The notes: generated by a model from the letters alone, not told the origin. A DNA stretch of 18,705 bases from Thermoplasmata archaeon (GCA_021162305.1 JAGGYX010000019.1:1-18705); one strand, 5' to 3'; shown: positions 8,551-15,648, counted from the first letter of the stretch. Numbers and translations: made by a program.

Positions 8551-8560
8551 ATTATTAAAT
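8551..8560 (-). promoter_or_regulatory. TATA box of the uS8-AdkA cluster
   Basis: The minus strand reads ATTTAATAAT preceded by purine-rich GAAAG, a plausible BRE. The centre is 26 bases before the ATG at 8529, which predicts a leaderless mRNA starting at uS8. It forms one half of a divergent promoter region with the eL18 operon. Confidence 0.6.
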
Positions 8561-8625
8561 CTTTCGCAGAATATCAAGGTGGAGATTAAAAGCATCGTGA
8601 AAATGACAAAACGCAAGCACAATAC

Positions 8626-8635
8626 TTATAAAATA
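8626..8635 (+). promoter_or_regulatory. TATA box of the eL18-uL13-uS9-Rpo10 operon
   Basis: TTATAAAATA centred about 25-26 bases before the ATG at 8656, with AAGCACAATAC upstream as a possible BRE. No Shine-Dalgarno site precedes that ATG, so the transcript is probably leaderless. Confidence 0.65.
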
Positions 8636-8655
8636 GTTACATATACTTGCTTCTA

Positions 8656-9015
8656 ATGAGAAGGAAAAAGACGAATCCACAGCTCATAAGAACGATAGAG
8701 CTACTTTATCAGGCAGCAGACAAATACAATGCTGGAGTGTGGAAAGCTATTGCAAAAAAGCTTGAGAAACCTTCCCGCAATTGGGCTGAGATAAATGTTG
8801 GAAAGATTACAAAGCATTTGAAAGAAGGAGAAATTGCAATAGTGCCTGGCAAGGTGCTGGGCATGGGAGATGCTGGTAAAATAGAAGTGGCAGCATGGAA
8901 ATTCTCAAAACAGGCGAGACAAAAAATTGAAAAAGCTGGGGGGAAATGTTATAGTCTGGTTGAAATTGTCGAAAAAAATCCAAATGGAAGTAATGTCCGT
9001 ATCTTAGGTGGTTAA
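8656..9015 (+). CDS. rpl18e: large-subunit ribosomal protein eL18
   Basis: The 119-residue protein starts MRRKKTNPQLIRTIELLYQ. It contains the eL18/uL15-like fold with WAEINVGKITKHLKEGE, VPGKVLGMGDAGK and VEIVEKNPNGSNVRILGG at the end. It is archaeal/eukaryotic only and binds 23S rRNA. An in-frame TTG three codons earlier (8647) is possible, but the ATG is at the predicted transcription start, 25-26 bases from the TATA centre. In many archaea an rpoD gene precedes eL18; here eL18 heads the operon. The stop abuts the uL13 ATG. Confidence 0.95.
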   Translation: MRRKKTNPQLIRTIELLYQAADKYNAGVWKAIAKKLEKPSRNWAEINVGKITKHLKEGEIAIVPGKVLGMGDAGKIEVAAWKFSKQARQKIEKAGGKCYSLVEIVEKNPNGSNVRILGG

Positions 9016-9423
9016 ATGGCTGTTATAGATGCTACAGATGCGCCCATAGGCAGACTCGCAACCCGCGTCGCCAAACGCCTGCTGGCGGGCGAGGAAATAC
9101 ATATTGTGAATGCTGAAAAAGCTATAATAAATGGAAACAAGGAGGAAATAAGGGAGCGTTATTTGAAGAAGCGCAGGATTGGAGGAACGAAGAGAAAGGG
9201 ACCCTATTTCCCTCGCCTTCCTCACATGATTTTGAAGCGAACTATTAGAGGAATGTTGCCATATCAGCAACCAAAAGGGAGAAAAGCATATAAAAGGTTG
9301 CGTGTATACATTGGCGTGCCTGAAGAATTGCATGATAAAGAGATAGAAAGGTTGCAATTTAAGAAATCAGCAAATTATATAACTTTGAAAGAATTATCTG
9401 AATATCTGGGTGTAAAATGGTAG
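9016..9423 (+). CDS. rpl13: large-subunit ribosomal protein uL13
   Basis: The 135-residue protein has the uL13 signatures ATDAPIGRLATRVAKRLLAGE, the VNAEKAIINGNKE segment and PHMILKRTIRGMLPYQQPKGRKAYKRLRVY. uL13 is an early assembly protein of the large subunit. The ATG follows the eL18 stop directly (TAAATG) with AGGTGG a few bases upstream, and the gene overlaps uS9 by seven bases, so the operon is tightly coupled. Confidence 0.96.
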   Translation: MAVIDATDAPIGRLATRVAKRLLAGEEIHIVNAEKAIINGNKEEIRERYLKKRRIGGTKRKGPYFPRLPHMILKRTIRGMLPYQQPKGRKAYKRLRVYIGVPEELHDKEIERLQFKKSANYITLKELSEYLGVKW

Positions 9424-9815
9424 AAGTGGCTGTAGCTTCCGGGAAGAGAAAAAGTGCTGTTGCAAGAGCATATGTTAAAAGTGGAAAGGGAGTTGTTAAA
9501 ATAAATAAGCTTTCCCTGCAGGCATATCCGGAATATATACGCAGCATACTGGCCGAGCCATTGCAGATTGCAGAGAAATATAAAGATAAAATTGACGTTC
9601 GCGTCATAGCAAGTGGCGGCGGTCCTATAAGTCAGGCTGAAGCTGCAAGAACGGCAATAGCAAAAGCTCTCGTTGCCTTTTCGGGAGATGATGAATTGAA
9701 AAAAATGTTTATGGAATATGATAGAACATTACTCGTAAGCGATATACGCCGCAAAGAGCCCAAAAAGCAACTTGGAAGAGGAGCAAGGAAAAAGAGGCAA
9801 AAATCATATAGGTGA
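9417..9815 (+). CDS. rps9: small-subunit ribosomal protein uS9
   Basis: The 132-residue protein starts [21 protein letters not shown]. It carries the uS9 pattern [19 protein letters not shown] and the basic C-terminal tail [13 protein letters not shown], whose last Arg reaches the P-site tRNA in the ribosome. Its ATG lies inside the end of the uL13 gene (seven-base overlap). It is followed by rpo10 after four bases. Confidence 0.96.
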   Translation: MVEVAVASGKRKSAVARAYVKSGKGVVKINKLSLQAYPEYIRSILAEPLQIAEKYKDKIDVRVIASGGGPISQAEAARTAIAKALVAFSGDDELKKMFMEYDRTLLVSDIRRKEPKKQLGRGARKKRQKSYR

Positions 9816-9819
9816 TGCA

Positions 9820-10041
9820 ATGATTATGCCAATTAGATGTTTTACCTGTGGTAAAGTTCTGGGTTCAATATTCGAGGAATATAAAAAGAGAGTCTATATA
9901 AATGGCGAAAGTCCAAAAAAGGTGCTTGATGAGCTTGGAGTCAAAAGATATTGCTGCCGTCGCACCATATTATCACATCCAGTATTTGTTAAAGACGGAG
10001 AAGTAAAAGAACTCATCGACGAAGCTGCACAATACGAATAA
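9820..10041 (+). CDS. rpoN: DNA-directed RNA polymerase subunit N (Rpo10)
   Basis: The 73-residue subunit helps assemble the Rpo3-Rpo11 platform of archaeal RNA polymerase. It has the zinc-bundle ligands CFTCGK (Cys7, Cys10) and YCCRRT (Cys45, Cys46), with [17 protein letters not shown] between them, as in archaeal RpoN and eukaryotic RPB10. The open frame extends back to 9772, but that overlaps uS9. ATG 9820 has AGGTGA just upstream and gives the family start [11 protein letters not shown]. RpoK and uS2, often next, are absent here. The name rpoN here is the archaeal subunit, not bacterial sigma-54. Confidence 0.95.
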   Translation: MIMPIRCFTCGKVLGSIFEEYKKRVYINGESPKKVLDELGVKRYCCRRTILSHPVFVKDGEVKELIDEAAQYE

Positions 10042-10044
10042 GTA

Positions 10045-10055
10045 AAATTTTTTTG
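10045..10055 (+). terminator. T7 tract ending the eL18-Rpo10 operon
   Basis: Four A then seven T lie a few bases after the rpo10 stop, a typical archaeal oligo-T termination signal. Confidence 0.5.
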
Positions 10056-10123
10056 GCAAAAACAATACAAATTCTTAAAATCCCTTATTAAAAAATCCAA
10101 AGTTCAGCAATTGTTCCAAAATA

Positions 10124-10131
10124 TTTATATA
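10124..10131 (+). promoter_or_regulatory. TATA box in the gap after rpo10
   Basis: TTTATATA preceded by CCAAAATA, a good archaeal TATA/BRE pair. It predicts transcription starting near 10152, where no gene begins but a hairpin does. Confidence 0.5.
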
Positions 10132-10149
10132 CCATGAGTATTATAACGA

Positions 10150-10230
10150 ATAGGCAAGAGCCTATAAAATATAGGGGGTGAGGATTCGAAGCTTTTTTCT
10201 GCCTCCGCCTCGCCCCCTGCCTCCCCCTAC
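10150..10230 (+). ncRNA. candidate structured small RNA, unnamed
   Basis: There is no protein gene here (10042-10226). A TATA box at 10124-10131 predicts a start near 10152. At that point the sequence forms the hairpin ATAGGC-AAGA-GCCTAT (10150-10165). A much stronger GC-rich stem follows: 10173-10183 pairs with 10208-10218 over 11 base pairs including one G-U, with a 24-base loop. An alternative seven-base pairing joins 10172-10178 to 10223-10229. The block stands out as GC-rich in AT-rich surroundings, a feature of functional RNAs in AT-rich thermophiles. It matches no RNA family I can name. It may instead be a 3' structure of the convergent DUF504 mRNA, whose stop codon lies at 10227-10229. 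Confidence 0.35.
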
Positions 10231-10454
10231 TTCTCAAAAATTGTATTGCCGTTGTATTCTATCTTCATTATACGGTGATATGGAATCATTGCATTTTCGG
10301 TTTCAATAAAAATGTTTCCCATGCTCTTTATCTCGCTCCCGATTATGAAATCAATGTCACCACGCTTTCCTCTGCTTATATACCATATTTTAACTCTGTT
10401 AAAATCATAGTCAGGATGCCATCTGAGTTTGTTGAGCAGCTGCCTTACATTCAC
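10227..10454 (-). CDS. DUF504 / UPF0248 protein (MJ1316-type RNA end-recognition domain)
   Basis: The 75-residue protein begins MNVRQLLNKLRWHPDYDFN (GTG start) and contains IPYHRIMKIEYNGNTIFEK, the signature of the DUF504/MJ1316 family. The family has been predicted, from gene fusions and context, to recognise RNA with cyclic phosphate ends; this is not proved for the stand-alone archaeal proteins. A TATA-like element at 10474-10482 is centred about 24 bases before the GTG, which fits a leaderless mRNA. It is divergent from psmB with only 50 bases between the start codons. Its stop codon is inside the GC-rich hairpin region described separately. Confidence 0.85.
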   Translation of the reverse strand: MNVRQLLNKLRWHPDYDFNRVKIWYISRGKRGDIDFIIGSEIKSMGNIFIETENAMIPYHRIMKIEYNGNTIFEK

Positions 10455-10458
10455 AACC

Positions 10459-10466
10459 TTTATATA
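10459..10466 (+). promoter_or_regulatory. TATA box of psmB
   Basis: TTTATATA, predicting a start near 10489. This leaves a leader of about 15 bases that contains GAGGTGA before the psmB ATG, so psmB, unlike most first genes here, should have a short leader with a Shine-Dalgarno site. Confidence 0.55.
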
Positions 10467-10473
10467 CTCCTTT

Positions 10474-10482
10474 CTATATTAG
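10474..10482 (-). promoter_or_regulatory. TATA-like element of the DUF504 gene
   Basis: CTATATTAG (CTAATATAG on the minus strand), centred about 24 bases from the GTG start at 10454. It interleaves with the psmB promoter, so the two divergent units may compete for TBP. Confidence 0.4.
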
Positions 10483-10504
10483 GATTGCTATTTTGAGGTG
10501 AATT

Positions 10505-11128
10505 ATGGAGAATAAGAAGGGAACGACAACCTTAAGCTTTGTATGTAAAGATAGTGTAGTTGCAGCTGCAGAACATCGAGCTACAATGGGCACTATGATT
10601 GCTCATAAAGTGGCAAAGAAAATATACAAGATAGATGAGCACATGTTGCTTACCACTGCTGGGCTCGTTGGCGACGCCCAGGTTCTGGCAAGATATCTGA
10701 GGGCGGAGGCAGAACTATATAAAATGGAAAGGGAAGAAAAAATGCCAGTTGAGGGAGCAGCCACATTAATGGCGAATATATTGAATCAACGAAAATTCTA
10801 TCCCTATTATGTTCAACTCATCGTTGCAGGCGTTGATAGCAAAGGTCCACATGTTTTCTCGCTCGACGCTGCAGGCGGAGCCATCGAAGACATATATACA
10901 TCGACAGGCTCGGGTTCGCCTTTTGTATTTGGAGTGCTTGAAGATGCATACAAAGAAGGGTTGAGCGTTGATGAAGGAATTGACCTTGCAATAAAAGCCA
11001 TGACGGCGGCGATGAAGCGCGACTCTGCTTCTGGAAATGGAATTGATGTAGTTGTCATAACGCCAAAGGAATATAAGGAATTGAGCCAGGAAGAAATTGA
11101 AGAAAGGAAGAAAAAACTAGGATTGTAA
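10505..11128 (+). CDS. psmB: proteasome beta subunit
   Basis: The 207-residue protein is the catalytic subunit of the 20S proteasome. A six-residue propeptide (MENKKG) is cut by autolysis to expose Thr7, the N-terminal nucleophile (TTTLS). The catalytic Glu17 and Lys33 of the mature protein are present (AAEHRATMG and HKVAKK). [39 protein letters not shown] and [15 protein letters not shown] are family blocks. Glu rather than Asp at position 17 matches Thermoplasma. GAGGTGA precedes the ATG. aCPSF1 follows after five bases, a pairing seen in several euryarchaea. No alpha subunit is in the window. Confidence 0.96.
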   Translation: MENKKGTTTLSFVCKDSVVAAAEHRATMGTMIAHKVAKKIYKIDEHMLLTTAGLVGDAQVLARYLRAEAELYKMEREEKMPVEGAATLMANILNQRKFYPYYVQLIVAGVDSKGPHVFSLDAAGGAIEDIYTSTGSGSPFVFGVLEDAYKEGLSVDEGIDLAIKAMTAAMKRDSASGNGIDVVVITPKEYKELSQEEIEERKKKLGL

Positions 11129-11133
11129 TAGTC

Positions 11134-13032
11134 ATGCCAGTTGAAGATGTATTAAAGAAGATTAGGGAAGAAATTAAAACAGTTGTGCCAGATGATATAA
11201 GAATAACAGATATCGAGTTTGAAGGGGCAGAGCTTGTAATATATACAAAAGACCCTGAAAAATTTGCCGAGCAGGCAGATTTAGTTAAACAGCTTGCCAA
11301 AAAATTACAGAAAAGGATAACAGTAAGACCTGACCCAAGTGTGCTTGAAGATATTGAAAAAGCCGAGGAAAAAATAAAGGAAATTATACCAAGTGAGGCT
11401 AAAATCACAAATATTTATTTTGAACCAGATGTTGGAGAGGTTACAATAGAAGCAGAAAAGCCGGGAGTGGCAATAGGAAAGAAAGGGGCTTTGCTAAATG
11501 AAATTAAAAAGGAGATAGGATGGACACCAAAAATAATAAGAGCTCCTCCAATGCCTTCAAAAATAGTTCAGGATATAAGAAAATATATTCGCCTTGTAAG
11601 CGATGAAAGAAAAGATTTTTTAAGGAAACTTGGCAGAAGATTGCATCGAGGTGTAAGCACGGGAGAAAAATGGGTGAGAATAACTGCTCTTGGTGGCTAT
11701 AGAGAGGTTGGTCGCTCATGCACATTGCTATCAACACAGGATAGTAAAATCTTAATTGATTGCGGCATAGATGTCTCCTCTCCCGATAATGGTTCTCCAT
11801 ATCTCAATGTTCCAGAGGTTCTGCCTTTGGAATCAATAGATGGTGTTGTTGTAACTCATGCTCATCTTGACCATTCTGGTCTTGTTCCATTGCTATTCAA
11901 ATATGGATATGATGGCCCAGTTTATGTAACATACCCAACAAGAGATGTCATGGTTTTGCTGCAAATGGACTATTTGAAAGTTAGAGCAGACGAAGCCAAA
12001 AAGGCTCCATATTCTTCAGAACATATAAGAGAGGAAATAAAACACACCATACCTCTAAATTATGGAGATACGATAGATATTGCTCCAGATATCCGCCTCA
12101 CCATGCATCGCGCCGGCCATATTCTTGGCTCTGCCATATGCCATTTTCACGTTGGAGAAGGGCTTTTCAATATAGCATTTTCTGGAGACATAAAATATGA
12201 AAAAACATGGCTATTCAGCTCTGCAGCCACCCATTTTCCCCGCCTCGAAGCCTTGGTTCTTGAATCTACATATGGTGGGAAGCAGGATGTGCAGCCGTCT
12301 CGCAAAAAAGCTGCTGAATATCTAAAAACCATTGTCAAAGAAGGTATCGAAAAAGGAGGAAAAATTTTGATACCTGTCTTTGCTGTTGGTAGAAGTCAGG
12401 AAGTCATGATTGTTCTTGAACATTATATGAAGGAAGGAGAGCTTCCATCTGTGCCAATATATCTGGACGGCATGATATGGGAAGCCACGGCAATCCATAC
12501 TGCATATCCAGAATATTTAAATGCTGATTTGCGCAAAAAAATATTTCAGGAAGGCGAAAATCCATTAATGGCTGATGTTTTTGAAAGAGTGGATAGTTAT
12601 GATAAAAGACAGGAGATAATAGATAGCTCAGAGTCAGCAGTTGTTCTGGCTACGAGCGGCATGTTAAATGGCGGTCCAGTTATGGAATATTTAAAAGCAT
12701 GGTCTGACGATGAAAAAAATATGCTGATATTCGTTGGGTATCAGGCTGAAGGAACGCTTGGAAGAAAAATACAGAAGGGATGGAAGGAAGTCAATGTGGT
12801 AGGAAAAGATGTTGTTATAAACATGCGTGTTGAAACATGCGAAGGATTTTCTGGGCATTCTGATAGAAATCAGTTGCTAAACTATGTGAAGAATCTTTCT
12901 CCAAAACCAAAAAGAATAATAGTCAATCATGGCGAAGAAACAAAATGCATGGATCTGGCTTCAACAATTCATAAAAAATATGGAATAAAAACACTTGCCA
13001 TAAAAAATCTAGAAACTGTGAGATTTAAATAA
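11134..13032 (+). CDS. KH-domain beta-CASP ribonuclease aCPSF1 / transcription termination factor FttA
   Basis: The 632-residue protein belongs to the archaeal CPSF1 family, which cleaves nascent RNA at U-rich sites and terminates transcription, and also acts as a 5'-3' exonuclease. The N-terminal ~145 residues carry KH domains (second KH loop GVAIGKKG, residues 111-118). The metallo-beta-lactamase core follows: motif 2 HAHLDH at 242-247, His329 (AGH), Asp352 (SGD). The beta-CASP part has LESTYGG (378), [19 protein letters not shown] with His575 and VNHGEE with His599. All metal ligands are intact, so it should be active. Its ATG is five bases after the psmB stop, so the two are probably co-transcribed. 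Confidence 0.96.
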   Translation: MPVEDVLKKIREEIKTVVPDDIRITDIEFEGAELVIYTKDPEKFAEQADLVKQLAKKLQKRITVRPDPSVLEDIEKAEEKIKEIIPSEAKITNIYFEPDVGEVTIEAEKPGVAIGKKGALLNEIKKEIGWTPKIIRAPPMPSKIVQDIRKYIRLVSDERKDFLRKLGRRLHRGVSTGEKWVRITALGGYREVGRSCTLLSTQDSKILIDCGIDVSSPDNGSPYLNVPEVLPLESIDGVVVTHAHLDHSGLVPLLFKYGYDGPVYVTYPTRDVMVLLQMDYLKVRADEAKKAPYSSEHIREEIKHTIPLNYGDTIDIAPDIRLTMHRAGHILGSAICHFHVGEGLFNIAFSGDIKYEKTWLFSSAATHFPRLEALVLESTYGGKQDVQPSRKKAAEYLKTIVKEGIEKGGKILIPVFAVGRSQEVMIVLEHYMKEGELPSVPIYLDGMIWEATAIHTAYPEYLNADLRKKIFQEGENPLMADVFERVDSYDKRQEIIDSSESAVVLATSGMLNGGPVMEYLKAWSDDEKNMLIFVGYQAEGTLGRKIQKGWKEVNVVGKDVVINMRVETCEGFSGHSDRNQLLNYVKNLSPKPKRIIVNHGEETKCMDLASTIHKKYGIKTLAIKNLETVRFK

Positions 13033-13037
13033 TTGCG

Positions 13038-13062
13038 GAAGCACTTTTTAAGAAAAGGGCTC
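13038..13062 (+). repeat. direct repeat, copy 1, between aCPSF1 and hsp20
   Basis: GAAGCACT-TTTTA-AGAAAAGGGCTC. The outer parts are identical to copy 2 at 13093-13122. It lies directly after the aCPSF1 stop. Confidence 0.75.
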
Positions 13063-13087
13063 TTTTCATTCTCTTTTTATTTCTTTT
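13061..13087 (+). terminator. U-rich termination region after aCPSF1
   Basis: The plus strand has runs TTTT, TTTTT, and TTTCTTTT within 27 bases. This is the kind of U-rich tract at which archaeal RNA polymerase stops and which aCPSF1 cuts. Confidence 0.5.
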
Positions 13088-13092
13088 GGGGT

Positions 13093-13122
13093 GAAGCACT
13101 TTTCTTTTTAAGAAAAGGGCTC
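13093..13122 (+). repeat. direct repeat, copy 2, with internal palindrome
   Basis: Same ends as copy 1 (GAAGCACT and AGAAAAGGGCTC) but with five extra bases in the middle, which complete a perfect hairpin: CTTTTCTT-TTT-AAGAAAAG, eight base pairs. It sits about 11 bases before the predicted TATA of hsp20, where a regulator could bind. Confidence 0.7.
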
Positions 13123-13132
13123 CTGGAAAAGG

Positions 13133-13140
13133 AATAAATA
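13133..13140 (+). promoter_or_regulatory. TATA-like element of hsp20
   Basis: AATAAATA centred about 24-25 bases before the ATG at 13161, with GGAAAAGG upstream as a possible BRE. No Shine-Dalgarno site precedes that ATG. Confidence 0.5.
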
Positions 13141-13160
13141 TTAGATAAATTATAAAAAAC

Positions 13161-13530
13161 ATGAAATTGCAGGATATTATTGAGAGAATGGAAAAAGAAT
13201 TTGAAGAGATAAAACAGATGATTGGAATTAAAAAAATGCCTTCGTGCGATATCATAGAAAAGGAAGATGAACTCGATGTTTTAATTGATTTGCCGGGATT
13301 TTCAAAAAAAGATGTCGAGCTTGAAATAGGCGAGGATTATGTAAGGGTGAAGGCAAGCAGGAAAAAAAGAGAAGGATGTCATAAGCGAGAGGAGTTATTC
13401 ATTCTACAGAAGCATTTCATTGCCATATAAAGTTGATGCAGATAACGCAAAAGCAAAAATGAAAAATGGCATTTTGGAAATAACCCTTCCAATCAAAAGA
13501 AAATCAGGAAAGAAAATAAAAATAGAATGA
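13161..13530 (+). pseudogene. small heat-shock protein (Hsp20/alpha-crystallin), frameshifted in an A7 run
   Basis: Two frames together make one Hsp20. The first (from ATG 13161) gives MKLQDIIERMEKEFEEIKQMI, CDIIEKEDELDVLIDLPGFSKKDVELEIGEDYVRVKA and then runs to a stop at 13428-13430 with unrelated residues. In the next frame the rest of the alpha-crystallin domain continues: DVISERSYSFYRSISLPYKV, DADNAKAKMKNGILEITLPIK, ending at TGA 13528-13530. The shift falls at or near the A7 run 13362-13368; removing one A restores a 122-residue protein of normal length with the ERSY.FYR and GILEITLP motifs. The final TGA overlaps the mevalonate kinase ATG as ATGA. It could be a sequencing error, a real mutation, or slippage. 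Small Hsps hold unfolding proteins in the cytoplasm. Confidence 0.85.
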
Positions 13531-14456
13531 CTGTAGCAATTTCTCCCGGTAAAATAATATTGCTTGGGGAGCATGGTGTAGTATATGGAAAGCCTGCATT
13601 AGCAATGGCAATCTCGTTGAAAGTGGCAGTGGATATTGAAATTGCGTCACAATACATGGTGAATTCTCATCCTCTGGAAGAGAGAAAACATGTCTATATA
13701 AAAAGAGCTATTGATAAGCTATGGAATGGTTCACCATTAAGCATAACTACCTTTTCCCAAATTCCTTCAGCCAGCGGGCTTGGCTCTTCCGCCGCCATCA
13801 CCACGGCTATGACGGCTGCCCTCCTTGCCATGAGAAATGATTTCAGCAAGGAAAATGTCGCTCGCCACAGCTTTGAGATTGAATATGAAGTGCAGGGAAT
13901 GGCAAGCCCTATTGATACATCAACATGTTCATATGGAAAGGCAATAATGGTGTGGAAGAAAGAGAAGCAGGGCTACATATGGAGCATGTCAAAGAATGGC
14001 AGCACATGGTATGTATATCCATTTGATGTGCCTGATGTAAGCATAGTTGTTGGAATAAGTAGCATTAAATCAAAAACCCCAAAAATTGTAAAGAAAGTCG
14101 GGAAATTTATTGGGCATTCTTCATTTGCAAAAGACCTGCTAAATGAAATGGAGACGCTGGTAACAGAAGGTGTAGATGCATTGAAGAAAAGGGATTTTAT
14201 CAAATTTGGAGAAATCATGGATAAAAATCACAAAATACTATACAACATAGGGGCAAGCTCAAAAGAAATAGAAAAGTTAATAATGACAGCCCGCAAAGCG
14301 GGCGCATATGGGGCGAAAATAACGGGCGCAGGCGGCGGCGGCAGCATAATAGCCATAGGCGACGAGCCAGAGAAGATAAGAGAGGCATTAAAAGAAAAGG
14401 GAAAAGATGCATACATTGTGCTTCCAGATAAAGATGGTGTGAAGGTATGGAAGTAA
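13527..14456 (+). CDS. mvk: mevalonate kinase
   Basis: This GHMP-family enzyme phosphorylates mevalonate to 5-phosphomevalonate in isoprenoid (archaeal lipid) synthesis. The 309-residue protein has motif 1 SPGKIILLGEHGVVYGKPAL, motif 2 IPSASGLGSSAA (residues 79-90, phosphate loop), catalytic Asp130 in SPIDTSTCSYG and motif 3 KITGAGGGGSIIA (264-276). All expected residues are present. The ATG overlaps the hsp20 TGA. Other mevalonate-pathway genes (phosphomevalonate decarboxylase, isopentenyl phosphate kinase) often sit nearby in euryarchaea but are not in this window. It ends one base from the convergent DUF1015 gene. Confidence 0.95.
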   Translation: MTVAISPGKIILLGEHGVVYGKPALAMAISLKVAVDIEIASQYMVNSHPLEERKHVYIKRAIDKLWNGSPLSITTFSQIPSASGLGSSAAITTAMTAALLAMRNDFSKENVARHSFEIEYEVQGMASPIDTSTCSYGKAIMVWKKEKQGYIWSMSKNGSTWYVYPFDVPDVSIVVGISSIKSKTPKIVKKVGKFIGHSSFAKDLLNEMETLVTEGVDALKKRDFIKFGEIMDKNHKILYNIGASSKEIEKLIMTARKAGAYGAKITGAGGGGSIIAIGDEPEKIREALKEKGKDAYIVLPDKDGVKVWK

Positions 14457-14457
14457 T

Positions 14458-15603
14458 TTATTCAAATGTATGAAAGACCAAGCCAGTGAGCAACTTTGGG
14501 TCAAACCAAGTTGATTTTGGGGGCATATTTTTACTGGCATCTGCTACAGCTTCAAGTTCTTCAATGCTTGTTGGATGAAGATAAAAGACGGCATCATTTC
14601 CCTTCTCGTCGACAAGCTTTTCATATTCTTTTCTGCTCATCTTTCCGCCAACAAAGAATATATTGGGGTCTTTCCTCACATCTTTTATTCCCAGAATCGG
14701 CTCTATTAATTCATTGTGCAATATGCTCACATCTATGCTTTCTACAATACCATGAGGCAATTCCTTTGGAATGAGTTTCCACCATCTCTGCCTATAATAC
14801 ATCTGTATTTCATGCTTTTTTGGTTCTTGCAGGACATTCAGTTCTTCAACATAAAAATTTTCTTTTATTTTCTCGATAAAATTATCAATTTCTATTTTCC
14901 TTATAACTCTATTATATGGAAGTATTCTCGCCTCGTCGTCACTTGCTGCATATATCATAACATATTTCGCTTCATCTCCATCATATTTTTTCCAGTAATG
15001 ATATGCAGCAGCTATTCTATGATGACCATCTGCAATGTAAAGTGGCAATGATTTGAACAATTCTTTTATGTTTTCTATCTCTACCCTATCATTTATTTTC
15101 CATAATCTGTGGGTATATCCATATTTTTTGAATTGAACTATTGGCTTCGCTTCCATCAAATCATCCATCTTTTTCTTTATCTCATCATTTCTTCTAAAAA
15201 CAGTCCATACCAAGCCTGTATTTGCCTTCAGAGTTTCTATATGCTTCATTCTATCTTTCAATGGTTTTTCTCTCGTTTCTTCATGCTTTTTTATCAGTCC
15301 ATCTTCATAATCTTTTAGAGAAACACAGAATATGAAGCCACGCTGTGTAAAATCATTTTCTTGCTCATATATGTAGATGGATGGCTCATCTCTCACCATA
15401 TTTTTTTTAAGCCTTTCAAATGCTTTTTTTGCATTCTCGTATTTTTCTTCTCCTTCTCCAGAAGGTAAAATTATATGTATGGCTGACTGACTTTCTTTCC
15501 TCATTTCCTCTGCTTCTTCCTCGCCTATCACATCATATGGGGGCGTTGTAAATTTTTCCGGCTCTATATGGCGTAAACCAGCAAATTCTTTTATTTCTAC
15601 CAT
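14458..15603 (-). CDS. DUF1015 family protein (COG4198)
   Basis: The 381-residue protein matches DUF1015 along its length: TPPYDVI near residue 20-26, KKHEETREKPLKDRMKHI, the ADGHHRIAAA motif at 191-200, LPYNRVIRK, and the C-terminal block MPPKSTWFDPKLLTGLV. The DGHHR motif resembles the nucleotide-binding motif of ParB/sulfiredoxin-like proteins, including free serine kinases. Bacterial relatives sit beside serine-biosynthesis genes, so a role in serine or phosphoserine metabolism is possible but not shown. No serine gene is nearby here. The ATG at 15603 has a TATA element centred 23 bases upstream that may be shared with the divergent SDR gene. Confidence 0.85.
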   Translation of the reverse strand: MVEIKEFAGLRHIEPEKFTTPPYDVIGEEEAEEMRKESQSAIHIILPSGEGEEKYENAKKAFERLKKNMVRDEPSIYIYEQENDFTQRGFIFCVSLKDYEDGLIKKHEETREKPLKDRMKHIETLKANTGLVWTVFRRNDEIKKKMDDLMEAKPIVQFKKYGYTHRLWKINDRVEIENIKELFKSLPLYIADGHHRIAAAYHYWKKYDGDEAKYVMIYAASDDEARILPYNRVIRKIEIDNFIEKIKENFYVEELNVLQEPKKHEIQMYYRQRWWKLIPKELPHGIVESIDVSILHNELIEPILGIKDVRKDPNIFFVGGKMSRKEYEKLVDEKGNDAVFYLHPTSIEELEAVADASKNMPPKSTWFDPKLLTGLVFHTFE

Positions 15604-15621
15604 GAAAATGCATGCATAAAA

Positions 15622-15631
15622 GTTATAAAAA
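15622..15631. promoter_or_regulatory. TATA element possibly shared by the divergent DUF1015 and SDR genes
   Basis: TTATAAAA on the plus strand reads TTTTATAA on the minus strand; both are acceptable archaeal TATA boxes. Its centre is about 23 bases from the ATG on each side (15603 and 15649). No Shine-Dalgarno site precedes either start, and only 45 bases separate the two genes. Confidence 0.45.
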
Positions 15632-15648
15632 TTCTTTTCTATAATAGC

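Noticed and set aside
9004..9357. Long minus-strand frame opposite uL13, and similar long frames opposite uS8, psmB, mvk, the flavoprotein and others
   Set aside because: They lie antisense to clearly identified genes, have odd composition (rich in Cys, Phe, Ser, His) and no family motifs.
9772..9819. Upstream extension of Rpo10 ([16 protein letters not shown])
   Set aside because: It overlaps the uS9 coding end out of frame, and the Shine-Dalgarno site AGGTGA is placed for the ATG at 9820.
10134..10181. 15-codon open frame MSIITNRQEPIKYRG after the TATA box in the rpo10 gap
   Set aside because: Its ATG lies upstream of the predicted transcription start (near 10152), has no ribosome site, and the codons cover the hairpin sequence.
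10172..10229. tRNA-like element on the minus strand (closing stem TAGGGGG/CCCCCTA and a TTCGAAT-like loop)
   Set aside because: Only about 58 bases long, and the bases beside TTCGAAT (AAAGC and CCTCA) do not pair, so no T-arm or cloverleaf forms.
13359..13380. Classical programmed -1 frameshift on the A7 run in hsp20
   Set aside because: A -1 shift leads to the wrong frame; the conserved second half needs +1 (or loss of one A).
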